Source: Candidatus Poseidonia sp. (lineage in GTDB: Archaea; Thermoplasmatota; Poseidoniia; Poseidoniales; Poseidoniaceae). Taken from it: a stretch of DNA of 64,000 nt. The notes under the pieces are model-generated. The model had not been told where the DNA came from. It made no database searches and worked only from the letters and a program-made list of their open reading frames with translations. The stretch's first letter is position 1. Each line of letters begins with the position of its first letter. The stretch is from contig JAURAI010000003.1 in assembly GCA_030829545.1 (NCBI GenBank), forward strand, positions 62,001 through 126,000. Reading direction: 5' to 3'. The position numbers were made by a program, and so were the translations under genes. This document shows positions 18,674-27,140 of this stretch, one piece after another.

Positions 18674-19843
18674 TTACTTCAGCGCACGAGCAATCACGAT
18701 ACGTTGCACTTCTTGTGTTCCTTCGTAGATTTGAGTGATCTTCGCATCTCGGAAGAAGCGCTCAACTGGGAACTCCTTGGTGTAACCGTATCCTCCGAGC
18801 ACTTGGATGGCACGTTCAGAGACCCACATTGCCGTATCTCCAGCAAAGAGTTTGGCCATACTCGCCTCTCGAGAATGTCTTGGTCCATCTGCATGGTAGT
18901 GTTGTTCCTTGGTCCATGCCGCTTTGTAGACCATCAAGCGAGCCGCATCGATTTGAGTAGCCATGTCGGCCAAATAAGCCATGATCATTTGATGATATGC
19001 GATTGGTTTGCCGAATGCCTCTCGCTCGTGTGCGTATTTCAAAGCAGATTCGTACGCACCTTGAGCGATACCCAAGGCCTGTGCTGCAATGCCAATACGA
19101 CTGTTGTCAAGAGCATTCATAGCGATGGGGAAGCCATTGCCTACGCCTTTGATGACGTTTGCAATTGGAACCTTGCAGTCGTTGAGAACGAGTGTGCAGG
19201 TATCGGATGACCGAATTCCGAGTTTATCCTCTTTCTTGCCAACTGAATAGCCTTCGAAATCTGCATCAACGATGAAGGCGGTTGTTCCGCCATGCTTCTT
19301 GACACCGTAGTCCGGATGGTCGACATCTTTGGCAAAGAGAACAATCAGACGGGCTTGGGCTCCGTTGGTAACCCACATTTTTTCTCCGTTGAGGATGTAA
19401 TGTGAACCGTCATCGGAGAGTTTGGCTTTGCAGGACATGGCGGCTGCATCTGTACCAGCACCAGCTTCAGAAAGTGAGTAAGCGCCTACTTCCCCTGCTG
19501 CGAGCCTTGGCAGGTATGTTTCCTTCTGATATTCATCGCCGTGCAGCGCAATGGTCATCGAACACAATCCAACGTGAACGCAAAACATCACGGCGAAGGA
19601 CGGGTCAACGCGCGCAAGTTCTTCGATGATGATGGCTTCGGATATATCGTCGATTGGAGAGCCTCCGTACGCTTCTGGAATGGTGATTCCATGGAGTCCA
19701 AAGTCAAGGAAGGCTTGCCATTCCTCGCTGGGAGGGATTTGATGTTGGTCACGGTGTTCAACCGTTGGAGCAAGGACCGTTTCTGCGAAGTCGCGAACCA
19801 TCTCTCGAATCATTTTTTGTTCGTCGGTTTCACTAAAATTCAC
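18674..19843 (-). CDS. Acyl-CoA dehydrogenase
   Basis: FAD enzyme for the first step of fatty or branched-chain acyl-CoA beta-oxidation. About 389 residues, normal for short-chain acyl-CoA dehydrogenases. Visible signatures: GAYSLSEAGAGTDAAAM (family signature 1), WVTNG flavin-binding strand, KLGIRSSDTC, GNGFPIAMNALDNSRIGIAAQALG, and the C-terminal QVLGGYGYTKEFPVERFFRD signature 2. The catalytic base is the Glu in IYEGTQEVQR. A GTG at 19843 with GGTGAGCGA ahead of it gives the family N-terminus (NFSETDEQKMIREMVRDF); longer upstream in-frame ATGs (19924, 19978) add sequence unlike the family. Electron-transfer partners are not in the window. Confidence 0.93.
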   Translation of the reverse strand: MNFSETDEQKMIREMVRDFAETVLAPTVEHRDQHQIPPSEEWQAFLDFGLHGITIPEAYGGSPIDDISEAIIIEELARVDPSFAVMFCVHVGLCSMTIALHGDEYQKETYLPRLAAGEVGAYSLSEAGAGTDAAAMSCKAKLSDDGSHYILNGEKMWVTNGAQARLIVLFAKDVDHPDYGVKKHGGTTAFIVDADFEGYSVGKKEDKLGIRSSDTCTLVLNDCKVPIANVIKGVGNGFPIAMNALDNSRIGIAAQALGIAQGAYESALKYAHEREAFGKPIAYHQMIMAYLADMATQIDAARLMVYKAAWTKEQHYHADGPRHSREASMAKLFAGDTAMWVSERAIQVLGGYGYTKEFPVERFFRDAKITQIYEGTQEVQRIVIARALK

Positions 19844-19961
19844 TCGCTCACCAGCCCTTCCCACATAGCCGAGTTTCTTAACCCGTTTGTTTGATTTGAG
19901 AAACACTCCATTCCTCAAGTTCATATACCACGTGAGGAAGGCGCGAGTAGGAGAGATAGTG

Positions 19962-20387
19962 ATGGACGACGAAATCATTGAATTCGTTATTGCTCAAGAC
20001 CGCAAATATTCTATGGAGCATTTGTGGTTTCAACAGAAAGAACAGCGACTCATGATTGGAGTTAGCGAATTTTTAAGGGTCGAAATTGGTGACATCCTTC
20101 GTGTTATTTTACCGCAGGCTGACACCGAAGTCGACGAAGGCGGCAGTTTGTTCTCATTGTGGACAGCGGACGAAAAGATTGCATTGACATCCCCTTTTTC
20201 AGGTGTCATTTCAGATGTCAACGGTGAAGTTGAGATCAACCCCGACTTGGTCAACGACTCTGCATACAACGACGGATGGGTCATCCTCCTCGCACCACAC
20301 GAATTGGAAATGAATCCCGATGACAAACAATTCCTTGAGAATCTTCTCGACCACAACGAATACGTAGAATACCTTGCCGAACTTTGA
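19962..20387 (+). CDS. GcvH-like lipoyl-domain protein
   Basis: A 141-residue relative of glycine cleavage H protein. IGVSEFLRVEIGDILRVILP, the TADEKIAL segment, SPFSGVISDVNGEV and the LVNDSAYNDGWVILL tail follow the H-protein pattern. The Lys in DEKIAL aligns with the lipoyl-lysine of the usual ESVKA motif, so lipoylation is plausible, but the surrounding Ser/Val are changed and an extra acidic C-terminus (about 30 residues) is present. No other glycine-cleavage gene is nearby, so it may serve another lipoyl-dependent system. ATG at 19962 follows GTAGGAGAG; a TATA-like CATATACC lies near 19922. Divergent from the acyl-CoA dehydrogenase. Confidence 0.78.
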   Translation: MDDEIIEFVIAQDRKYSMEHLWFQQKEQRLMIGVSEFLRVEIGDILRVILPQADTEVDEGGSLFSLWTADEKIALTSPFSGVISDVNGEVEINPDLVNDSAYNDGWVILLAPHELEMNPDDKQFLENLLDHNEYVEYLAEL

Positions 20388-20524
20388 GTTCAAGCACTGA
20401 TTCCGTTACGTTTGCCTGCATCGTTGGAAAGAGAAGGTTATTTCCCATCAAATAGAATATTTCCATCCCTTTCAGCGTTGGATATCTCCTCAAGGCTGAT
20501 TAACAACGACACTCTCCTTGAGAC

Positions 20525-21100
20525 ATGACCGAAGCGATGAGGGAACTGCGTAAGAGTCTCGAGACTGCACCCGTCATTTGGAAAGGCGATTACCCATACT
20601 TCATCCATCCCGTTACCGATGGTGTACCAAGGATGAATCCTGACGTCCTCCACGCCATTACCGAATTGGTATCACAACGAGTGGATTGGTCCAAGGTCGA
20701 TTTACTCCTTGGCATTGAGGCCATGGGACTGCCCTTAACCGCACCCCTGAGCATGGCCACGAGAATTCCACTTGTCATCGCTCGAAAGCGAGAGTACGGA
20801 CTCGAGGGTGAAGTGAAAATTGACCAGTCCACTGGCTACTCAAAGGGCACCATGTACCTCAACAATATCAACGAAGGCGAGCGAATCGCTATTCTCGATG
20901 ACGTTCTGTCAACCGGTGGAACGCTTGAAGCAGTGATCGAAGGTGTTCGACGAGCGAAAGCAGAGGTGACCGAAGTTATCGCCGTTGTCGAAAAGGGACC
21001 TGGTTTGAAGCGACTTCAGTCCCTGTACCCCAAAATTAGGATACAGTCCCTCGTTCGTTTGGAGATGGACGGAGATAAAGTGGTCCTTCTTGACGATTGA
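20525..21100 (+). CDS. hpt: Archaeal-type hypoxanthine/guanine phosphoribosyltransferase
   Basis: Salvages purine bases by transfer of phosphoribosyl from PRPP. The 191-residue length and YPYFIHPVTDGVPRMNP near 23-40 are typical of archaeal HPRT. The PRPP-binding loop is AILDDVLSTGGTL (about 121-133, two acidic residues then Ser-Thr-Gly-Gly). LLGIEAMGLPLTAPL is the PPi loop region and ARKREYGLEGE the flexible loop. Adenine specificity (Apt) is the main alternative because the families are closely related. The gene precedes dph2 by 44 bases on the same strand. Confidence 0.85.
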   Translation: MTEAMRELRKSLETAPVIWKGDYPYFIHPVTDGVPRMNPDVLHAITELVSQRVDWSKVDLLLGIEAMGLPLTAPLSMATRIPLVIARKREYGLEGEVKIDQSTGYSKGTMYLNNINEGERIAILDDVLSTGGTLEAVIEGVRRAKAEVTEVIAVVEKGPGLKRLQSLYPKIRIQSLVRLEMDGDKVVLLDD

Positions 21101-21144
21101 TGCTCCAACGGTTGCATTCATGAGGGAGTGGCGTCGCCCCTGTC

Positions 21145-22269
21145 ATGGGGAAGCGCATGGATTTGGACCGTCACGATTTCGAACTCGATGAGTTGATGGA
21201 ACGCATACGAGCGAATGACAACCGCCTCATAGCACTTCAAGTTCCTGAAGGATTGAAAATGCAAGCCTTGGAAATGATGGATACGATTGAGACGGAAACC
21301 AGTGCACAAGTTGTCCTAGCTGCTGACCCTTGCTACGGTGCCTGTGATCTCGTGCACGACAAGATGCAACTCATGGGCGTGGAAATGGTTGCACACATGG
21401 GCCATTCCCAAATGAACATCGATTCGGGCATGCCTACACAATTCATCAACGTCACCTACAAGGGAGACCCCGAACTTCAGCCAGTCATCCCTTGGCTTGA
21501 ACAGCACAGAGCCATGGCTCAACAACGCCTTGCTGCACAAGACGCTCCCGACTCAACGATGAGCGAAGAAGAGGCTCAAGAACGATTCATGGACGCTGTG
21601 GGCCGTATGGCGCCCCTCACCAACACCAAACTTGGCTTGGTCGGCTCCATCCAGCATCTTCACTTGCTTCCTGAATTCCATGACCGTCTCGAAAAGGCTG
21701 GCTTTGATGTCACCATCCCTATCGGCGGCGCTCGCTTGTCCTTCCCCGGGCAGGTGCTCGGGTGCAATTACTCCGGTGATGACCCGAGCATTGGACACTA
21801 CCTCTTCCTCGGAAGCGGTGACTTTCATCCGATTGGTCTCGTCCTCCATACCGGCAAGCCATTGGCCATGTTGGACCCTTATACCGGAGACGCAGAGGAG
21901 ATGTCGCTTGAGCGCATCGAGCGCATCCTACGCCAGCGCTTCGGCCTCATCATGAGCGTTCAAGATGCGAATTCATTTGGAATCCTCATCGGAGAAAAGC
22001 CTGGTCAGATGCGCAGAACACTCGCCTTGCGAATGAAGCGCATGTTGGCTCAACACGGAAAGAAGGGTTACTTGCTGGCGCTTGAACACGTCGGACCGGA
22101 ACTCATTGACTTCTATCCGGTGGACGCATTCGTGAACACTGCTTGCCCCCGCATCGCAATTGATGATGCCGTGAAGTATCGCAAACCCCTCATCACACCT
22201 TTTGAGCTCGAAGTTGCCTTGGGTGAGAAGAAATGGGAATTGGGCTACCAATTTGACGAAATTCCTTGA
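21145..22269 (+). CDS. dph2: Diphthamide biosynthesis radical enzyme Dph2
   Basis: Transfers the 3-amino-3-carboxypropyl group of S-adenosylmethionine to a histidine of elongation factor 2, the first step of diphthamide formation, using a non-canonical [4Fe-4S] radical mechanism. The three cluster cysteines are in LAADPCYGACDL (around Cys60-65), GQVLGCNYSG (mid-protein) and FVNTACPRIAID (near 330). LGSGDFHPIGL and IGEKPGQ match archaeal Dph2. Length 374 is slightly above the usual ~330-350 because of an acidic segment around residues 118-145 (APDSTMSEEEAQERF). ATG at 21157 is an alternative start four codons in. Confidence 0.93.
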   Translation: MGKRMDLDRHDFELDELMERIRANDNRLIALQVPEGLKMQALEMMDTIETETSAQVVLAADPCYGACDLVHDKMQLMGVEMVAHMGHSQMNIDSGMPTQFINVTYKGDPELQPVIPWLEQHRAMAQQRLAAQDAPDSTMSEEEAQERFMDAVGRMAPLTNTKLGLVGSIQHLHLLPEFHDRLEKAGFDVTIPIGGARLSFPGQVLGCNYSGDDPSIGHYLFLGSGDFHPIGLVLHTGKPLAMLDPYTGDAEEMSLERIERILRQRFGLIMSVQDANSFGILIGEKPGQMRRTLALRMKRMLAQHGKKGYLLALEHVGPELIDFYPVDAFVNTACPRIAIDDAVKYRKPLITPFELEVALGEKKWELGYQFDEIP

Positions 22270-22296
22270 TTGGCCCTGATTCAACAGAAGAAATCA

Positions 22297-22310
22297 GGCG
22301 TTCCAACGCC
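22297..22310. promoter_or_regulatory. 14-bp palindrome upstream of cdc6
   Basis: GGCGTTCCAACGCC is a perfect palindrome 49 bases before the cdc6 ATG. It contains the TTCCA core seen in archaeal origin recognition boxes, but not the full box with its G-rich end. It could be a Cdc6 autoregulatory or origin-related site. A terminator for dph2 is less likely because no T tract follows. Confidence 0.3.
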
Positions 22311-22358
22311 AATGTGAACCACATCTTTTAGAACGGTTGACATCAGCATTCTCATGAT

Positions 22359-23561
22359 ATGGCAGACTATCTTGACCGCATTGGAGCGGGGTTCATCATC
22401 GCTCATCCAGAGTTCTTGGATTACGATCATGTTCCTGAGGAGCTCGTAGGCCGAGAGGATATCCAATCCGAGCTGGCTTCAAAATTCTCTGCCTTAGCAT
22501 CACCGCAGGGAGCAGCCAGAGCCGTCATCACCGGTCCAGTGGGAAGCGGGAAAACCGTTCTCGCCAAAACCTTCTGTCGCGACCTTCAGCGTCATCTGTC
22601 CGGAAAAAGGGAACTGAAAGTGGCGCACATCAACTGTCGAAATGCATCGACGAGCATGCGTGTTGCCCAGCGAATCTTGCATCAATTCGACCCTGGACAC
22701 CCAGACCGTGGACTTTCGATGGGCGAACTGCTCCTCAGTTTACGAAAAATGCTACGACGAACATCGACCCATCTGATCATTGTGCTTGACGAAGTCGACC
22801 ATATGTTGCGCCGGTCCGGGGATGAATTGCTCTATCAATTGCTTCGCATTGATGAGGACCAAGAGGGAACTGGCAGCGTATCCATCATTCTCATCAGCCA
22901 AGAACAAGTGTTGGATGTGCTTGAAACCGCCGTTCTTTCAAAATTTGGCCAATCCAATCACCTCCGCATACCTTCCTACGATGTCAATGGCCTTGAGGCC
23001 ATCATCCGACAGCGGGCGAAGGCTGCACTGGTGGCCGGCACGTGGACCGACGGCATACTCCGGCTGTTGGCCGAAAAAGCCGCTCCGGGTGGAGATGCCC
23101 GACGCGGCATTGAATTCCTCGCCAGTGCAGCAGAACGCTGTGAGTTCCGTCAAGACGAACACAGCATCAAAGAGATCAGCATTGATGACATCAACGCTCT
23201 CAACGATACGCTCGCTGTGGATACGATTACAAAACTCGAGATTGTCGACGACCTCTCCGGTCAAGAAATGCTCGCACTGCTGGCGATGTGTCGGCGGCTC
23301 AAGACAGAAGAATCCATGACGATGGGTGACGTGGAGAAACTGTACACTGTGGTCTGTGAAGAGTATGAACAGCGACCGAAAAGTCACACGACGCTTTGGA
23401 AATACATCAAAGCGATCGAGGTGCAAGGCGTTATCGAATCACGCGTGGCAACCGTCCCCGGAGGGCGTGGCCGTACGACGCACATGAGCATGCCTCATTT
23501 CCTCCCGGCAGACCTCGCAAGTCGCCTTGAGTTGCTTCTTCCAAAGCGATTACGCCGCTGA
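22359..23561 (+). CDS. cdc6: Orc1/Cdc6 replication initiator
   Basis: AAA+ protein that binds replication origins and loads the MCM helicase. The 400 residues include VGREDIQSELASKF (sensor of the Cdc6 N-terminus), Walker A GPVGSGKT (59-66), Walker B LIIVLDEVD (Asp144-Glu145), sensor 1 SIILISQE, the sensor 2 region PGGDARRGIEFLASA near 245-260, and a C-terminal winged-helix domain (about 310-400) with the beta-wing in VATVPGGRGRTTHMS. All catalytic residues are intact. Archaeal cdc6 genes often lie beside an origin; the 89-base spacer upstream has only one small palindrome, so an origin here is possible but not shown. Confidence 0.93.
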   Translation: MADYLDRIGAGFIIAHPEFLDYDHVPEELVGREDIQSELASKFSALASPQGAARAVITGPVGSGKTVLAKTFCRDLQRHLSGKRELKVAHINCRNASTSMRVAQRILHQFDPGHPDRGLSMGELLLSLRKMLRRTSTHLIIVLDEVDHMLRRSGDELLYQLLRIDEDQEGTGSVSIILISQEQVLDVLETAVLSKFGQSNHLRIPSYDVNGLEAIIRQRAKAALVAGTWTDGILRLLAEKAAPGGDARRGIEFLASAAERCEFRQDEHSIKEISIDDINALNDTLAVDTITKLEIVDDLSGQEMLALLAMCRRLKTEESMTMGDVEKLYTVVCEEYEQRPKSHTTLWKYIKAIEVQGVIESRVATVPGGRGRTTHMSMPHFLPADLASRLELLLPKRLRR

Positions 23562-23587
23562 AGAAATCCTCACGGCAGACGATGGGG

Positions 23588-23595
23588 CTAAATAC
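23588..23595 (+). promoter_or_regulatory. TATA-like box for the S6e operon
   Basis: CTAAATAC lies 37-44 bases before the rps6e ATG in a 70-base spacer after cdc6. It predicts a short leader that still contains the GAGAGGTG ribosome site. It is the only AT-rich box in the spacer. Confidence 0.45.
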
Positions 23596-23631
23596 GGGTC
23601 GTGAGTCGGAGAAATCCCGAGAGGTGCTACT

Positions 23632-24120
23632 ATGGCTGGTAACGATGCTGAATTTATTGCAGTGGTCAACGATACAGACCCGAAGAACGGCGGAAAATCC
23701 TACGCTTTGAAAATCACAGGAAACAACCACGCTCAGATTTTAGGCAAGCGCATCGGCGATGTTGTTGACGGAATTTTCGTGGGCGAGGGTGACAAAACCC
23801 TTTCCGGATACAAATTGGAAATCACTGGCGGCTCCGATAAAACTGGAACGCCCCTTCGTCGAGACCTCGATGGAGGCTCACGCCAATCCATTCTCGTCAC
23901 CCAATCTACGGGTTACAAGGGTGAAGTGGTCGTCCACAAGAAAAAGGGCGGCGACAAGAAGCGATTCCGCTACAAGCCTGACGGTCTTCGTCGACGACGA
24001 AACTTCCGTGGCAACACCATTACTCAAGACACCCGACAAATCAACCTGAAAGTTGTTGAGTCCGGTAAGAAAACCCTCAACGCCATCCTTGCTACTGAAG
24101 CTGAAGAAGCAGCGGAGTGA
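23632..24120 (+). CDS. rps6e: Ribosomal protein S6e
   Basis: Small-subunit protein found in archaea and eukaryotes. The 162 residues show the family core: KSYALKITGNNHAQILGKRIGD-type start (split here at residues 22-43), SGYKLEITGGSDKTGTPLRRD and the GGSRQSILVTQSTGY strand, then a basic segment DGLRRRRNFRGNTI and an acidic AEEAAE tail. GAGAGGTG precedes the ATG. It leads an rps6e-aif2g-PIN cluster, a gene order common in archaea, so it is probably co-transcribed with them as a translation operon. Confidence 0.95.
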   Translation: MAGNDAEFIAVVNDTDPKNGGKSYALKITGNNHAQILGKRIGDVVDGIFVGEGDKTLSGYKLEITGGSDKTGTPLRRDLDGGSRQSILVTQSTGYKGEVVVHKKKGGDKKRFRYKPDGLRRRRNFRGNTITQDTRQINLKVVESGKKTLNAILATEAEEAAE

Positions 24121-24159
24121 ACCCGAGAGGGCGTTCGTTGAGGATGAGGAGGGGGAAGC

Positions 24160-25398
24160 ATGGCACGAGAGCTTCCCGCACAACCTGAAGTCAACATTGG
24201 ACTTGTAGGTCACGTTGACCACGGTAAAACCACCCTCACTCAAGCGCTTTCAGGTGTTTGGACCGATACCCACTCTGAAGAGCGTAAGCGTGGTATCTCA
24301 ATCAAACTTGGATATGCTGATACGGCATTCTACAAAGACGATAGCGAACAGTACTATGCAACGGGAAAGCGCCCCGATGGAGGCGAAGACGTCCCCAAAG
24401 AATTGCAGCGTGTTGTTTCATTTGTTGATGCACCAGGTCACGAGACCTTGATGGCGATTATGATCACAGGGGCTTCAATCATGGACGGTGCCATGCTGAT
24501 GGTTGCTGCCAATGAGACCTGCCCACAACCTCAAACACGTGAGCATTTGATGGCCCTTGAAATGGCCAACATTGAGAACATCGTCATTGTGCAGAACAAA
24601 ATTGACCTTGTGACACGTGAGCGAGCGATGGAGTCCCACAATGAAATCAAGGAATTCCTCAAGGGCACCATTGCTGAAAACGCTCCAATTATTCCAGTCT
24701 CAGCGCACCACGACGTCAACCTTGACATTTTGATTCAAGCCATCGAAGCAACCATCCCAACACCTGACCGTTCTGCCGACAAGCGCTCCATCATGCATGT
24801 TGCACGCTCTTTTGACATCAACCGACCCGGTACTCGCCCTGCCAAACTGAAAGGTGGCGTCATCGGAGGAAGCATCGTGGAAGGTGAATTCAAAGAAGGC
24901 GACGAGGTCATCATCGGCCCAGGTCGTAAAATTGAGAAAGGAAACAAATCATCTTGGGAACCTATTCACGCTGTAGTAAGCAGCATGCAGGGCGGTGGCC
25001 GTAATCTTGAATCCATGCATGCTGGTGGCTTGTGTGGCATGGCAACTTACCTTGACCCGTCCATAACGACCTCGGACAATCTCTCCGGGCAGGTCGTTGC
25101 TCGAAAGGGGCAACTTCCAGAAGTTCATTCCTCCATCAGCATCAGTGTCAATTTGATGTCGCACATGGTATCTGGTGATGGAGAGGCTCCTGAGAAGATA
25201 CAGCCGCTGCGAAATAACGAGATGCTGATGCTCAACGTCGCTACTGCAACTTCCGTCGGCGTTACCCGAAGCGCTGAGAAAAGCCGAACCAATTTGGACC
25301 TACGACTGCCTATTTGCGCCGATAAGGGTCAACGCATCTCACTCTCACGACGCATTGGTTCACGCTGGCGACTTATCGGCTACGGAACCATTGAATGA
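24160..25398 (+). CDS. eif2g: Translation initiation factor aIF2 gamma subunit
   Basis: GTPase subunit of the heterotrimer that carries initiator Met-tRNA to the small ribosomal subunit. G1 GHVDHGKT (17-24), G3 DAPGH (90-94), G4 NKID (146-149), and the SxHSEERKRGISIKLGYAD switch region are intact; domains II and III follow to residue 412 with normal length. The zinc-knuckle loop after the switch region, which in many archaeal homologues holds two CxxC pairs, is here AFYKDDSEQYYATGKRPDGGE with no cysteine, so zinc binding is lost. GAGGAGGGGGAAGC precedes the ATG. Confidence 0.96.
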   Translation: MARELPAQPEVNIGLVGHVDHGKTTLTQALSGVWTDTHSEERKRGISIKLGYADTAFYKDDSEQYYATGKRPDGGEDVPKELQRVVSFVDAPGHETLMAIMITGASIMDGAMLMVAANETCPQPQTREHLMALEMANIENIVIVQNKIDLVTRERAMESHNEIKEFLKGTIAENAPIIPVSAHHDVNLDILIQAIEATIPTPDRSADKRSIMHVARSFDINRPGTRPAKLKGGVIGGSIVEGEFKEGDEVIIGPGRKIEKGNKSSWEPIHAVVSSMQGGGRNLESMHAGGLCGMATYLDPSITTSDNLSGQVVARKGQLPEVHSSISISVNLMSHMVSGDGEAPEKIQPLRNNEMLMLNVATATSVGVTRSAEKSRTNLDLRLPICADKGQRISLSRRIGSRWRLIGYGTIE

Positions 25399-25408
25399 GG
25401 CAAGAGGC

Positions 25409-25786
25409 ATGCAAGCAGTTCTCATCGACGCGTGTGGATGGGCTGCATGCATTGATGCCAAATTGAACATCCAACATGAGATGGAGGCCTTGCTCGGTCC
25501 CTGTGAATGGTTGCTGATTCCAAAGGTACTCGAGGAACTCGTCGACCTCGAACATCAACGTCCCGCTGGCAAAGGATTACTCCTTGACTTGCTACGATCG
25601 AAATCAACCCTCATTGGTGAAGAGCACATCGGCCATACCGACGATCTTCTTCTTGAATTTGCTAAGGAACATCAGGCTGCAACACTTACGGTGGATACCG
25701 AATTGAAGCGACGTCTCTTTGAGGCAAACCTTCGTGTCCTTGAAGTCAAACAGGCGAAGTATCTCCACCTTGTTGATTTGCTATAG
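25409..25786 (+). CDS. PIN-domain RNase-like protein
   Basis: A 125-residue PIN domain: VLIDACGW (first Asp near residue 6), a mid-protein PKVLEELVDLEH with acidic residues, HTDDLLLEFA and TLTVDTELKRRL supplying the remaining metal-binding acids. It belongs to the archaeal stand-alone PIN group related to Fcf1/Utp24, commonly encoded beside aIF2 gamma and inferred to act in rRNA or RNA processing. No antitoxin gene is adjacent, which argues against a VapC toxin. ATG at 25409 follows GAGGCAAGAGG and lies 10 bases after the aIF2 gamma stop. Confidence 0.85.
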   Translation: MQAVLIDACGWAACIDAKLNIQHEMEALLGPCEWLLIPKVLEELVDLEHQRPAGKGLLLDLLRSKSTLIGEEHIGHTDDLLLEFAKEHQAATLTVDTELKRRLFEANLRVLEVKQAKYLHLVDLL

Positions 25787-25791
25787 AAGCG

Positions 25792-26091
25792 TTAAGGTAG
25801 CGTGAACAGGACGTCGTCTCCATGACCGTCTAGCCAACCGATTTTCACGCCAGCATCAATCCACGCATGCGCATAATTGATAGCACCGAAGGCACGAACA
25901 AGGTCACCTTGCTTGGCGAAATGTTGAGCATCTGATGCATAATCATCGGCCATCCTCAGCATCACGGCTAATTGTTGACCTTCTGCTGAAGCTGGTTCAA
26001 CGAGTGGGGTTGCCTTATCACGTGCCCGAGTTGTGATGTCGAGATACTTCTCAACGCGCTCAAGGGTTACATGATCCATGGATTCACTCAT
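25792..26091 (-). CDS. DUF357 family protein
   Basis: A 99-residue archaeal helical protein of unknown function. Its signature is clear: MADDYASDAQHFAKQGDLVR followed by AFGAINYAHAWIDAGVKIGWL. The gene start overlaps the stop of the upstream beta-propeller gene by four bases, and that gene overlaps the AAA/winged-helix gene by one base, so all three are co-translated. This context offers a functional link that the DUF alone does not. It is convergent with the PIN gene, with only five bases between them. Confidence 0.85.
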   Translation of the reverse strand: MSESMDHVTLERVEKYLDITTRARDKATPLVEPASAEGQQLAVMLRMADDYASDAQHFAKQGDLVRAFGAINYAHAWIDAGVKIGWLDGHGDDVLFTLP

Positions 26092-27140
26092 TCGCCACCC
26101 TCCTTTTGCCGTTTGAGGAGACGACGTGCGTCTTCACTCCTTCCAAGTGCTTCATACAATTCAATGGCCAAGGATAATTTCCCAAGGTCTTCTGCTTCCT
26201 GTGCTCGTAGGAACATTTGGCGTCGCTCGTCCCAATTCCTTGCCATGGCTGCTTCTGCAACCGCCTTGTATCTGCCTTCACGCTCTGCTTCTGCGAGATG
26301 AGGAGCAGTCCATCGACGAATCAGCCCATCGCGTGTACCTGTTGCCATGGCGTCTGGGGTACACAGCACCAAGAGGTCACCGAGGTTCATACTCTGAGTT
26401 AGAGGCAAGGGTACTTCTTCAACCGGTTCAACGGTGCTCATTGAATGAAGATGACCTTCAATGCCTAGTACCCACCAGCCATCGCCTGTTCGAACACCCT
26501 CCATCGGTTCAAGGGACGTTGTTTCCAATCGTTCCAAATGGTCCCAACCGAAGGGGTGCGGAACACCTTCCCACAATCCTCCGTCACCGCTCTGTAAGAG
26601 CAGACGTCCGTCTTTGAGTTGAGAGCACCAACTCCATGAGCGATCTTCCAACTTACGCTTCTTATCGTCTCCAGTAATTCTGCCGCACCAGAGAGCACCA
26701 CTGGTATCTTGCCACAGAAGGTGCTCACGGTCGAGCCATCCCACCAATCGACGAATGGGGCCGGTCTCGACGCGTCGGATGCCACGCCCTTCATTGGAAA
26801 AAAGGTGCAATTGGCCTCGACGGCCTGCAAGTACCCAACCCCCACCTGGCCGGTGAGCGAGGTCACTGAATCCACCAGGTGCGCTTCTGCCTTCGTGCAC
26901 CATGGCCCCCGTTGAGCTGTTCATGAGATAGAATCCGTGTGCAGCAAGCAGGCCAATCGTCCCTCCAGAGGCTACAGCGGCATGGACTTTGAACGGTACT
27001 TCAACTCGCCAACGAATACTTCCATCCGCTTCCAGAAGGGTCAAATTCAATCCTGCACTTACCAATACGCCACCTTCTGCAGCAGCCATGGCGGCAATTC
27101 TTGCGTCTGCTTGCCAGGACCAAGCAACGTTCCACGACAT
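26088..27140 (-). CDS. Beta-propeller (WD40/PQQ-like) protein with helical C-terminus
   Basis: About 350 residues without signal peptide. Repeated blade-like units of about 40 residues carry small-residue turns followed by Trp or aromatic strands: EGGVLVSAGLNLTLLEADGS, GGGWVLAGRRGQLHLFSNEG, DTSGALWCGRI, KDGRLLLQSGDGGLWEG, GDGWWVLGIEGHLHSM and TRDGLIRRW. Residues about 285-345 form TPR-like helices (AIELYEALGRSEDARRLL). Both parts are protein-interaction modules, so a scaffold role for its operon partners is a reasonable inference. The TAATG junction at 27138-27142 couples it to the AAA/winged-helix gene, and it overlaps DUF357 downstream. Confidence 0.75.
   Translation of the reverse strand: MSWNVAWSWQADARIAAMAAAEGGVLVSAGLNLTLLEADGSIRWRVEVPFKVHAAVASGGTIGLLAAHGFYLMNSSTGAMVHEGRSAPGGFSDLAHRPGGGWVLAGRRGQLHLFSNEGRGIRRVETGPIRRLVGWLDREHLLWQDTSGALWCGRITGDDKKRKLEDRSWSWCSQLKDGRLLLQSGDGGLWEGVPHPFGWDHLERLETTSLEPMEGVRTGDGWWVLGIEGHLHSMSTVEPVEEVPLPLTQSMNLGDLLVLCTPDAMATGTRDGLIRRWTAPHLAEAEREGRYKAVAEAAMARNWDERRQMFLRAQEAEDLGKLSLAIELYEALGRSEDARRLLKRQKEGGE

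Noticed and set aside
22297-22310. Transcription terminator after dph2
   Set aside because: Stem of five pairs at most and no following T-rich tract.
25409-25786. VapC toxin of a toxin-antitoxin pair
   Set aside because: No small antitoxin gene is adjacent; position after aIF2 gamma matches the conserved archaeal PIN protein.
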